This document shows, in pieces, positions 56,031-64,000 of a stretch of 64,000 bases of DNA. A program made the translations under genes and the position numbers. Under the pieces are notes generated by a model. The model ran no database searches. It was not told the DNA's origin and was given only the letters and a program-made list of their open reading frames with translations. The first letter of the stretch is position 1. Every line of letters starts with the position of its first letter. Source of the stretch: Borrelia coriaceae (GTDB taxonomy: Bacteria; Spirochaetota; Spirochaetia; Borreliales; Borreliaceae); contig NZ_CP075076.1 of the NCBI RefSeq assembly GCF_023035295.1, forward strand, positions 372,001 through 436,000, given 5' to 3'.

Positions 56031-57239
56031 TTGGATATCAAAAAAGAGAATACTGAGGCTCACTTTTCGCATGTTAGCACCTTTAACATAGACAACTATA
56101 AAATATATGTACTAGGAACAGCTCATGTATCAAAAAAAAGTTCACAAGATACAGCTATTTTAATCGAAACATTAAAGCCAGACTTTATTGCTGTTGAACT
56201 TGATGAGGCTCGTTACCATGCAATCCTAGAAACAGATGAAAATGAAAAATGGCGTAATTTAGACATATATAAAGTAATAAAACAAGGAAAAGCATTTTTA
56301 TTAATAGCACAAATTATTTTAAGTAATTTCCAAAAAAGGCTGGCTAAAGAACAAGGAATTAAGCCTGGTGAAGAAATGAAAACAGCTATTTTAAAAGCTC
56401 AAGAACATAACATACAGCTAATACTTGCAGACAGAAAAGTTGAGACAACTCTAAAAAGAGCATGGAATTGTGTTCCAATGTTTGAAAAATTCAAAATAAT
56501 ATCAAACCTATTTTCATTCTCAGATACAAAAGTCACACAAGAAGAAATTGAAAAACTCAAAGAACAGGATGTTCTATCAAATATGATGGAAGAAATTGCA
56601 AAAGAAATCCCTAATTTAAAAAAAGTTTTAATTGATGAGAGAGATGAATTTATAGCAAGTAAAATACTTGAAGGCTCAGGAACAATTCTTGCAGTTGTTG
56701 GAGCTGGTCATGTCAAGGGAATAATAAAAAATTTAAAAGAATTTAAAGAAAATAAAAAAGTTGTCAACATTGATGAGCTCAATAACATACCAAAAAATAC
56801 TTTCTCGATGAGCAAATTAATATCCTACTTCATAGCAATCTTAATTATCATACTAATAGCAAGTTCATTCTACTTTAAAGGTTTTGATTTCGCTTACAAA
56901 AATTTAGAGTTTTGGATCATATCTAACTCCTTATTTGCAGGTATTGCAGCGCTCTTACTCAAAGCCCATATTATAACGATAATAACAGCAGCAATCGGTG
57001 CTCCAATATTCTCCTTAATTCCATTTATTGGAACAGGTATGGTTGCAGGACTCGTTGAAGCTTACATAAATAAACCAAAAATAAAAGATTTTGAAAATCT
57101 ACAAGAAGATTTAAATAATATAAAAGGATATTTTAAGAATAAAGTCACAAAAATTTTATTAATAGTATTTTTTGTAAATATCGGATCTGCAATTGGTACA
57201 ATTGTTGGATTTAAATTTTTGCTAAATATCTTTAGCTAA
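56031..57239 (+). CDS. TraB/PrgY (Gumby/TIKI-related) membrane protein
   Basis: A 402-residue protein of the TraB/PrgY family, members of which include the pheromone-shutdown protein of Enterococcus plasmids and a predicted metal-dependent protease superfamily. Conserved features: LGTAHVSKKS (GxxH, about 26-35), FIAVELDEARY (about 48-58), the ADRKVETTLKRAW region and VVGAGHVKGI (second GxxH, about 221-230). The C-terminal third has three to four membrane helices. Translation starts at TTG (56031), with AAGGA 9 nt upstream. The gene lies 21 nt after cheB, but a functional tie to chemotaxis is not evident. The role in Borrelia is unknown. Confidence 0.85.
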   Translation: MDIKKENTEAHFSHVSTFNIDNYKIYVLGTAHVSKKSSQDTAILIETLKPDFIAVELDEARYHAILETDENEKWRNLDIYKVIKQGKAFLLIAQIILSNFQKRLAKEQGIKPGEEMKTAILKAQEHNIQLILADRKVETTLKRAWNCVPMFEKFKIISNLFSFSDTKVTQEEIEKLKEQDVLSNMMEEIAKEIPNLKKVLIDERDEFIASKILEGSGTILAVVGAGHVKGIIKNLKEFKENKKVVNIDELNNIPKNTFSMSKLISYFIAILIIILIASSFYFKGFDFAYKNLEFWIISNSLFAGIAALLLKAHIITIITAAIGAPIFSLIPFIGTGMVAGLVEAYINKPKIKDFENLQEDLNNIKGYFKNKVTKILLIVFFVNIGSAIGTIVGFKFLLNIFS

Positions 57240-57273
57240 ATACCAAAAAAATACAATATACAGGAGTTATATT

Positions 57274-57906
57274 ATGAAGCTTGTTTTTTTAGGGCCCCCA
57301 GGCTCTGGAAAAGGTACAATTGCCAAGATTCTATCAAATAAATTAAATTACTATCACATTTCAACAGGGGATTTATTCAGAGCAAATATATCAAATGCTA
57401 CACCCCTTGGTAAAAAAATAAAACAAATAGTCGAAAAAGGACAATTAGTACCCGACTCAATTACAATCAAAATTGTTGAAGATAAAATCAATACCCTTGA
57501 CAATAAGGACAATTTTATTCTTGATGGCTTTCCTAGGAACATTAACCAAGCAAAAGCTCTAGATAATTTTTTACAAAATATTCAAATAATAAATTTTTTA
57601 CTTGATGAAGAGACACTAATAAAAAGACTATCTGGAAGAAGAATATGTCACTTCTGTGGCGGTATATTTAACATATACACGCTCCCTACAAAAGAAAAAA
57701 ATATCTGTGATATTTGTAAAGGAACCCTTTATCAACGAAAAGATGACCTAGAAGAGTCTTTAAAAGTCAGACTTCAAGAATATCATTTACAAACAGAACC
57801 TCTAATAGATTTTTATTCAAAAAGCAACAGACTTAATAACATAAATGCAGAAAAAGATATTGATGGGGTTGCAAAAAGCCTGATAGAAACAATATCAAAA
57901 TATTAA
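57274..57906 (+). CDS. adk: Adenylate kinase with zinc-finger LID
   Basis: A 210-residue enzyme that interconverts ATP, ADP and AMP. It has the P-loop GPPGSGKGT (residues 7-15), STGDLFRANI, DGFPRNINQAKAL and GRRICHFCGG. The LID domain carries CHFC and CDIC (about residues 126-150), a four-cysteine zinc site as in Gram-positive adenylate kinases, rather than the hydrogen-bonded lid of E. coli. AGGAG precedes the ATG. The enzyme is central to adenine nucleotide balance in an organism that must import purines. Confidence 0.96.
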   Translation: MKLVFLGPPGSGKGTIAKILSNKLNYYHISTGDLFRANISNATPLGKKIKQIVEKGQLVPDSITIKIVEDKINTLDNKDNFILDGFPRNINQAKALDNFLQNIQIINFLLDEETLIKRLSGRRICHFCGGIFNIYTLPTKEKNICDICKGTLYQRKDDLEESLKVRLQEYHLQTEPLIDFYSKSNRLNNINAEKDIDGVAKSLIETISKY

Positions 57907-57928
57907 TTTAAAATAAGAATGATAATAA

Positions 57929-57956
57929 TTTACTTTCTTTAAAAAAAAGATATAAT
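57929..57956 (+). promoter_or_regulatory. Predicted promoter of dipA
   Basis: -35 TTTACT (57929-57934), a 16-nt spacer and -10 TATAAT (57951-57956); a second overlapping TATAAT lies at 57956-57961. Transcription should begin near 57963, giving a leader of about 34 nt before the chosen dipA start. Confidence 0.45.
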
Positions 57957-57996
57957 ATAATAAGTGTTAAACAATTTTATGAAAGCAAGAATTTAT

Positions 57997-59013
57997 ATGA
58001 TGAAAAAGTTATTCACGGTACTTATATTTTTACAGACTATTTCAATCTTTTCAAACGAAAATCAAGATAAGGGAGAATATTTTTATACTAATTTTCAAAT
58101 GGCTTATTACCCACCACATGCACTTGGATCTTCAGAAAGCAAGTTTTCTCCAAGTTTCATAACCCCTCAGTTCAAATCAGTAGCACCAAACGAGCAAATT
58201 TCTCCTAGTTCTTGGGGAAGTGTCAAACTAATATCATATTTGGGTTACTATAAATTTTTTAAATTATTAAACAATCCTGATTCACCTCTACTTCAAAATA
58301 ATGGAATGGATGTTGATCTTAACATTGGACTCTCACCTGTTGTTGCACTATTGAAAGGACAAATCAGCGTCACTCCCATTGCATTTATCAATCTATACAC
58401 AGGAATTGAACTTGGAATAGGTTGGCAAGGATTTGGATTTAAGGGTATTGGAGTACATATAGGAAATGGACAATATTCAAGCAACACCGAATTTTATTCT
58501 GAGATAACAATGGGAGGTAGACTACAATTCGACATGAATGCTGTGATCGATGGAGATTGGACACATGTTATTGCAGTAGTTGGAAATAATATTTTACATA
58601 TAAATAATCCACATGCTGATAATAATCAACTTTGGAAGTACAAAGCTGATGAAGGTAAAAATATAAATGGATTTACAATAAGACCTTATGCACTCCTAGC
58701 TTACAAAATGCCATTACATCTTAGCATAATTGGGCTTTTATATGAAGGACAAACATACATTGGACATGCAAGGAATGTAAGTACAACACAAAATAAAGGA
58801 TGGGGAAGTGACTTCTTTTCCCACAATCTCTCCCTTATTTCAAAAGTTGAAATCATAGAAAATCTCACATTAGATATCCAATTCAAATTCTCAACAGCAC
58901 CTATTTACACAGAAAACACAATGGGTATGGCAGATATTACAAAAAGAATAAGCACAAACAATTCATATATTTACTACGATTCTATTGGATTTTCTCTAAC
59001 TTATAAGATTTAA
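57997..59013 (+). CDS. dipA: Outer-membrane porin DipA
   Basis: A 338-residue outer-membrane protein with a Sec signal peptide (MMKKLFTVLIFLQTISIFS). The mature part has beta-barrel traits: many alternating strands with Gly/aromatic ends (GIELGIGWQGFGFKGIGVHIG, split across about 138-158), no cysteine, and a C-terminal strand ending in aromatic-hydrophobic residues (SIGFSLTYKI). Position (before rrp1) and features match DipA of B. burgdorferi (BB0418), a dicarboxylate-specific porin. Upstream in-frame starts exist at 57964 and 57979; the signal peptide is clean only from 57997, and no candidate has a good ribosome-binding site. It is convergent with rrp1, 2 nt away. Confidence 0.88.
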   Translation: MMKKLFTVLIFLQTISIFSNENQDKGEYFYTNFQMAYYPPHALGSSESKFSPSFITPQFKSVAPNEQISPSSWGSVKLISYLGYYKFFKLLNNPDSPLLQNNGMDVDLNIGLSPVVALLKGQISVTPIAFINLYTGIELGIGWQGFGFKGIGVHIGNGQYSSNTEFYSEITMGGRLQFDMNAVIDGDWTHVIAVVGNNILHINNPHADNNQLWKYKADEGKNINGFTIRPYALLAYKMPLHLSIIGLLYEGQTYIGHARNVSTTQNKGWGSDFFSHNLSLISKVEIIENLTLDIQFKFSTAPIYTENTMGMADITKRISTNNSYIYYDSIGFSLTYKI

Positions 59014-59015
59014 CT

Positions 59016-59975
59016 TTAATACTTAAACTGATTACGACCAGAAACCTTGGCTTCATACAATTTATCATCAGCAAGTTTGATAATATTGGTGAAATTGGAA
59101 TCATTGGGAATTTGTTCAGCAAGACCAATTGAGGCTGTCACAAAATTAGAAATGTCGCTATACTCATGCACTATTCCCAAATTCCTAATATCTTCAATTA
59201 AAATGCTAACAATCTTAATCATTTCATCCAAGCTCTTGTTCACAGAAAATAAAATAAACTCTTCACCACCATAACGAGCAATATCTATCTTATATTTAAT
59301 GGTAATCTTATTTAAAGTCTTTGCAATCAACCTAAGACATTCATCACCATTGATATGCCCATAATTATCATTATATTTCTTAAAATAATCAATATCTAAC
59401 ATTCCCACAATGACGTTCATTTTATGTTCCAAGGCCTGCAGCCAAGACTTAGCAAACTTATCTGTAAAAAATCTTCTATTAGGAATTTGAGTTAAACCAT
59501 CAATTCTTGAAAGATTTTTAAAATAATCCCTAAGCCTCTTAAGTTCAAGATGAGTTTTAACTCTTGCATCAATGATTTTACCATTAAAAGGTTTAAGAAT
59601 ATAATCAACTCCACCAACATTAAATCCTTCAAGTTGAGCATCGGTCGAATCACTTGCACTAATAAAGATGACAGGAATATCTCTTGTCTCAGGATCAATC
59701 TTAAGCCTTTTGCAAACTTCATAACCATCAACATCTGGAAGTAAAACGTCAAGAAGGATCAAATCAGGATTATTGATCTCAACCTGTTTTAAAGCATCAA
59801 ACCCATTCACTGCCACTCTAATCTCATAGTTATCTTGCAATATGTCTATCAAGACATCTAAATTTGTAGGCGTATCATCTACAAGTAGCAATTTTTGAGG
59901 TTCAACTGAAATTCCCTCAACATTATCCAAAATCACACCTTTAGTCATGACTTTTTCTATATTATTACCTAACAT
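59016..59975 (-). CDS. rrp1: Response regulator diguanylate cyclase Rrp1
   Basis: A 319-residue two-domain protein and the only diguanylate cyclase of Borrelia. The receiver (about 25-145) has the acidic pair DDTPTN (33-38), the phospho-acceptor D76 (DLILLDV) and K128 (ILKPF). The GGDEF domain (about 155-319) has the catalytic ARYGGEEF (233-240). There is no RxxD inhibitory site before it, so product inhibition through that site is unlikely. Phosphorylation by Hk1 turns on c-di-GMP synthesis, needed for survival in the tick. The ATG at 59975 overlaps the hk1 3' end by 11 nt. ATG at 59948 is an alternative; neither has a clear ribosome-binding site. Confidence 0.94.
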   Translation of the reverse strand: MLGNNIEKVMTKGVILDNVEGISVEPQKLLLVDDTPTNLDVLIDILQDNYEIRVAVNGFDALKQVEINNPDLILLDVLLPDVDGYEVCKRLKIDPETRDIPVIFISASDSTDAQLEGFNVGGVDYILKPFNGKIIDARVKTHLELKRLRDYFKNLSRIDGLTQIPNRRFFTDKFAKSWLQALEHKMNVIVGMLDIDYFKKYNDNYGHINGDECLRLIAKTLNKITIKYKIDIARYGGEEFILFSVNKSLDEMIKIVSILIEDIRNLGIVHEYSDISNFVTASIGLAEQIPNDSNFTNIIKLADDKLYEAKVSGRNQFKY

Positions 59976-62900
59976 TCATCATACGTTTAACAATATTAAC
60001 ACTCTCCTCGAAATTATATACCCTTAAATATTTCTCAAGAGAATCAAATAATATAGCATTATTATCATCTAAACTATACCCTTTAATGACTTTAAGCACT
60101 TCCTTATATTTTTTTGGATTTCTATCCTCTATACCATTTAAAAGCTCTTTCAGAAGACCCAAAAATTCATCATTATTTTTAAATTCTAATTTTTTCTGAT
60201 AGCCAGCCTCAACAACATCCAAGATCTGTTCCTTTATGTTCTTAATGAGTATAATCAAATCCTTACGTGCCTCAAAATATAAAATTTTTAATTCACGTAT
60301 TGAACCTGTATTGCTCTCAATCTGTCTAAAATTTTTAAATAAATTACTACGCATATTACCAAGTGCTCCAGCAATTGAATGCGCCAATCTTTTTACTAAT
60401 TCTAAATCATTCAAATTAAAAGCCTCATCCAAATTACGTATCAGCTCATTACTCATATCAACAAATCCTCTACACAAATCAACATACATATAATATGATA
60501 TATTCAAATCTATTAAAGCATTATTAATATTTAAATTAGGCAAATCTGAAAACTTACTTAACTCCTTATCTTCCATAAGCTTATTATCTTCAATCTCAAC
60601 ATGCAAATATTTTTTTAATATATACCTAATTGAACTAATATGTATTGGTTTTGCAAGATAATCATTCATTCCATTTGCTAAACACCTATCTTTATATTCT
60701 TTTAATGCATGTGCGGTAACAGCTACTAAAACACATGGAGTTAAGTGATTCTGACTTTCAAACTTGCGTATTTCTTTAGACACTCTAAATCCGTCACAAC
60801 TTGGCATTCTTATATCAATAAAAGCCATATCATATCTATTGGTTTTCAAAAACTCAATAGCCTTTATACCATCATCCACAATATCAATAGAACTTTCTCT
60901 AACACCTATAACAAGCAAAATATTTTTTAAAATTTTCTGATTAATTTCATTATCCTCAGCTATTAAGATGTTAAGATTATTTTTAAGCTTAAGAGTACTA
61001 GGTTCACTTATTATTGAAACATCTAAATTTGAACCGTTTCTAATCCAATCAGAATAAAAATCCCACCTTTTAAAAGGTTTTTGCATGTATTCATATTTAA
61101 AATCGACAAGCTCATCACTCTTTAAATAATAGAATACAAATACTATTCTTACATTAGCATTTAAACTTTCAACTCTAAAAGCAAACTTAAGACCTTCCTG
61201 TAAACTAAAATCGTCAACATTTATAAAAACAAAATCATAATAAGGATTCCTATAAAATGCCTTATAAGCATCTTCGTAGGAACAAAAATAATGTATATTA
61301 TCCTTATAATCAAATATTTCAGTTATTTCCCTTAATACTTCAACAGTCTTTTTATTTAAAAATAAGCTCAAAATCTTTTTATCATTTACCAATTCCAATT
61401 TATTTAATTCTTGATCTTTAATCTTGTTACCTAAAACAAAAGGCAACATAAATGAAAAAGTTGTTCTCTTGCCTACTTCACTCTCAACTGTAATACCAGG
61501 CCCTCCCATTAAACTAACAAGCTTTCTAGATATTGCAAGGCCAAGACCAGTTCCCTCATACTTCTTTGACTCAGAATCATCTCCTTGTTTAAATAATTCA
61601 AATATTATAGGTATATCACTCTTTTTAATCCCTTTACCAGTATCAGTCACTTTAAACTCAATCGTAACTATTTTATTACTATCATTATCTTCTTTAATAC
61701 ATACCATTTCATAGTTTAACACTATGATTCCATCTGTAGTAAATTTAAAAGAATTTCCTATTAAATTAATAAGTATTCTCTTAAGTCTAGACCTATCACC
61801 TATTAAATAATTTTCTAAATCCGACTTTGAATAAAAAATTAAATCAAGATTTTGTTTCGCACTCTGAGACTGAAAACCTTTCAAAACACCTTCAATTTCA
61901 CGCAGCAAATCTATTTCATTATTTTCAATATATACCTCATTCATATCTATTTTAGAGATATATAATATCTCATCAATCAAAGACAGTAATGAGACAGATG
62001 AATAATTGATCATTTGAACATACTCTTTTTGCACCCCTAAAAGATCAGTATTTTCCAAAAGCTCAGTAGCTGCTATTATGCCATTAATAGGAGTACGAAT
62101 ATCATGGCTCATACTTGCCAGAAAAACAGTTTTAGCAGCAATAGCATCTTCAATAACCTTTTTCTCACTGAGTGCAGAAGAATACATTTTTTTCCTAAAT
62201 CCTATCTCCTTAAGCAAATTAAATAGGACAAATATAAAAATAGTAAAAACAAACACGCTAATGCTTAATACTGCTATGCCAGACTTTTTAATTCTTATAT
62301 CTTTAAAACTTTCATGAACATTAAAAACCCAGTCATCAAAATACAAGTTATTATTAACTTTCTCACGAAATAAAGTCTTTTGTATAATTCTTCTTAGAAT
62401 ATAATCTTGGTTATGGACTGCAATATTTAAATCAAAGGTTAAATCCGGAGCAGTAAAAACTTTTTTAATATCCCTAATATTTAAGTCTTCAAAATTAATG
62501 GTAGCAGTATACTCATCACTAATAATTCCACTAACCTTACCCCTGTAAATAAGGTCCAAAGCTTCTTTAAAACTATCTACTTGGACAAGTTGCGCTCCTA
62601 TTTGAGTATCTAATTTTTTTGTATATAAAAACTTAAGTACTGCAATGCGATCAGATGATTTAGAAGTAAATAGTCTGGGCTTATTTGAAAAAAGATATAA
62701 TGGAATTCCTGAAACTGTTTTAATGTTAAAAACATAACCTGAATTTGAATCATCTAAATTAACAGATAATACATCTATTTTACCTAATTTAATTAATTCC
62801 CTAATATCTTTCTCATATACACTTACAACATTAAAATCTAAATTTGTTAATCTTTTTATCTTATTAATTAACCACTCATTTACCCCTTTATAACGACCAG

Positions 62901-64000
62901 AATCAGAATAATCAATAGGATACCAATCTTTAACAGCAAGATTTAGTCTTTTATTGCTTTCTAACCAAATTTTTTCCTCAATATTAAAGTTGCAGCTATT
63001 TACGTCACCATAAAAATTTTTATGATAATCTTCAATCTCATCTTGCTCAAGCCAATTTTTATCTATGTGTAACAAAGTATCAAACAAAATGTTTGTGGTT
63101 AAAGCATTAAGCATATATGCAAACAACTGCAATCTTTTACTATTAACAGCTAATACCAAAAATTTCCTTTTAGTTAAACTCATATCTTGGAATTTCAATA
63201 TATTATTATATCCATACAAATTTACTAAATATCTTGTAGTGATCGAGTTCTCTACAAATCCATATGAATGCTTAACTATATCTGTAAAATTACTTACTAT
63301 GTCTGTATTCTTATCTATTTGAATATTATTTAAATTGAAATCAATAATTTGTGAATTTATGATCTTATTGCTATTTTTAGCATTTGTAAAATATAAATTA
63401 AAATTAAGTGAGCATATTGGAGCAGTTGATTTATACTTTTTAGAAGTTAAAACATTCTCATCTTCAATAATTCCACCCCAAACAGACACATCCTTATCAT
63501 CTATGCTTTTTTTAATGCTCTCCTTTGGAAATCCTATAAATTTAACTAAAAACCCATATTCTCTAGCAAGGCTATTCCATAAGTCAACTAAAATTCCTGA
63601 AAATTGACCATTAGAATTAATAAAACTCAAAGGGGGATAATCATCATATATGCCAACATCAAGTGTAAATAAAGATTTTAATTCTTTAAAAGAAGCATGC
63701 TCCCCTAAAGACAAAGACTGCATATAACTTAAAAGATCAACATCTAAAGCCCTTAATTGACTGACGGCATTTTTACTAATAGCAGTTCTTATACCAAAAC
63801 TATAAAAATACTCAAAATCAAAAACTTTGATAAAAGATGACTCAAAAGAACTATGCCATATACGAGACAATGATTTATAACTCCCATATACCAAATCAAC
63901 CTTATTATCTCTTAATGCCAAGAGTAATTTTTCGGTATCTGTAAAAAAGAAAACATTATCAATATGACCATGAAATTTTAAAATATCTTCATATATAGTA
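59965..64000 (-). CDS. hk1: Hybrid sensor histidine kinase Hk1, 5' partial
   Basis: The frame stays open to the window edge, so the N-terminus is missing. Numbering below begins at the TTG at 63921. The visible periplasmic part (1 to about 545) contains periplasmic-binding-protein (SBP_bac_3) type modules, for example DDYPPLSFINSNGQFSG and DWYPIDYSDSGRYKG. Then come a membrane helix (548-570), a HisKA domain with phospho-His H606 (SMSHDIRTP), an HATPase (N-box LINLIGNSFKFT, GTGLGLAI at 790-797), a degenerate receiver (about 848-970, N901 in place of Asp), a true receiver with D1036 (FIDIRMP), and an HPt domain with H1181 (LAHSIAGA). It activates Rrp1, encoded directly downstream. Confidence 0.95.
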   Translation of the reverse strand, partial: TIYEDILKFHGHIDNVFFFTDTEKLLLALRDNKVDLVYGSYKSLSRIWHSSFESSFIKVFDFEYFYSFGIRTAISKNAVSQLRALDVDLLSYMQSLSLGEHASFKELKSLFTLDVGIYDDYPPLSFINSNGQFSGILVDLWNSLAREYGFLVKFIGFPKESIKKSIDDKDVSVWGGIIEDENVLTSKKYKSTAPICSLNFNLYFTNAKNSNKIINSQIIDFNLNNIQIDKNTDIVSNFTDIVKHSYGFVENSITTRYLVNLYGYNNILKFQDMSLTKRKFLVLAVNSKRLQLFAYMLNALTTNILFDTLLHIDKNWLEQDEIEDYHKNFYGDVNSCNFNIEEKIWLESNKRLNLAVKDWYPIDYSDSGRYKGVNEWLINKIKRLTNLDFNVVSVYEKDIRELIKLGKIDVLSVNLDDSNSGYVFNIKTVSGIPLYLFSNKPRLFTSKSSDRIAVLKFLYTKKLDTQIGAQLVQVDSFKEALDLIYRGKVSGIISDEYTATINFEDLNIRDIKKVFTAPDLTFDLNIAVHNQDYILRRIIQKTLFREKVNNNLYFDDWVFNVHESFKDIRIKKSGIAVLSISVFVFTIFIFVLFNLLKEIGFRKKMYSSALSEKKVIEDAIAAKTVFLASMSHDIRTPINGIIAATELLENTDLLGVQKEYVQMINYSSVSLLSLIDEILYISKIDMNEVYIENNEIDLLREIEGVLKGFQSQSAKQNLDLIFYSKSDLENYLIGDRSRLKRILINLIGNSFKFTTDGIIVLNYEMVCIKEDNDSNKIVTIEFKVTDTGKGIKKSDIPIIFELFKQGDDSESKKYEGTGLGLAISRKLVSLMGGPGITVESEVGKRTTFSFMLPFVLGNKIKDQELNKLELVNDKKILSLFLNKKTVEVLREITEIFDYKDNIHYFCSYEDAYKAFYRNPYYDFVFINVDDFSLQEGLKFAFRVESLNANVRIVFVFYYLKSDELVDFKYEYMQKPFKRWDFYSDWIRNGSNLDVSIISEPSTLKLKNNLNILIAEDNEINQKILKNILLVIGVRESSIDIVDDGIKAIEFLKTNRYDMAFIDIRMPSCDGFRVSKEIRKFESQNHLTPCVLVAVTAHALKEYKDRCLANGMNDYLAKPIHISSIRYILKKYLHVEIEDNKLMEDKELSKFSDLPNLNINNALIDLNISYYMYVDLCRGFVDMSNELIRNLDEAFNLNDLELVKRLAHSIAGALGNMRSNLFKNFRQIESNTGSIRELKILYFEARKDLIILIKNIKEQILDVVEAGYQKKLEFKNNDEFLGLLKELLNGIEDRNPKKYKEVLKVIKGYSLDDNNAILFDSLEKYLRVYNFEESVNIVKRMMNVR

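Noticed and set aside
1..64000. CRISPR arrays, insertion sequences, prophage or rRNA genes
   Set aside because: No regularly spaced repeats, transposase-like frames, phage genes or rRNA sequence were seen. The only tandem repeat is the 21-bp coding repeat, and the only RNA genes are the two tRNAs.

Overview
The window is a stretch of Borrelia chromosome. It is very AT-rich, and the order and sequence of its genes match the part of the Lyme spirochaete chromosome numbered about BB0361 to BB0420, just left of the replication origin (from memory; no search was run). Diagnostic members are the bmp lipoprotein cluster, the Hk1/Rrp1 cyclic-di-GMP system, DipA, the pfs-metK-luxS operon and the rplKAJL-rpoBC-rpsLG block. 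I favour a relapsing-fever-group species over a Lyme species. The methylglyoxal synthase and LA7/P22 lipoprotein genes I would expect between pdeA and the aminopeptidase are absent. The bmp cluster reads bmpD, an extra paralogue, bmpC, bmpA, with no bmpB after bmpA.

Layout. Positions 1-5.8 kb (+): a MinD-like ATPase fragment, lgt, pdeA, an M18 aminopeptidase and a small PTS IIB-like protein. 5.8-14.1 kb (-): gpsA, a ClpA-like unfoldase, tyrS, glyS, gltX and a membrane protein. 14.2-17.7 kb (+): pdeB, pfs, metK, luxS. 17.9-37.7 kb (-): hinT, mgtE, a trehalase-like hydrolase, the bmp cluster, then the ribosomal-protein/RNA-polymerase super-operon with nusG, secE, tRNA-Trp, rpmG and tRNA-Thr upstream. 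37.8-46.8 kb: exported proteins and lipoproteins, an ankyrin protein, a decayed gene, a glutamate-type symporter, proS, a 0.7-kb gene-free stretch and two outer-membrane-type paralogues, one with a 21-bp tandem repeat. 46.8-64 kb: manA, a fructose PTS, envelope proteins and a nuclease, a lipid-kinase-like enzyme coupled to a cyclophilin-FKBP lipoprotein, cheR and cheB, a TraB-family protein, adk, dipA, rrp1 and hk1 (its 5' end lies outside the window).

How the genes connect. Three cyclic-di-GMP elements are here: synthesis (Hk1 to Rrp1), degradation (PdeA) and an HD-GYP homologue (PdeB) that has lost several metal ligands. Pfs, MetK and LuxS make S-adenosylmethionine and dispose of its by-products. 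Lgt acts on the many lipoproteins, at least seven of which are encoded here. A recurring theme is domain decay with retained fold: the ClpA second ATPase domain, the CheB receiver, PdeB, the PTS IIB-like protein and a middle receiver in Hk1 all lack key residues. The most notable observations are the near-identical 168-nt tract shared by two bmp genes, the decayed ClpA second ring with an intact ClpP-docking tripeptide, the degenerate HD-GYP protein, a predicted leaderless promoter built on a palindromic divergent -10 box, and an unrecognised pseudogene at 41.8-42.0 kb.
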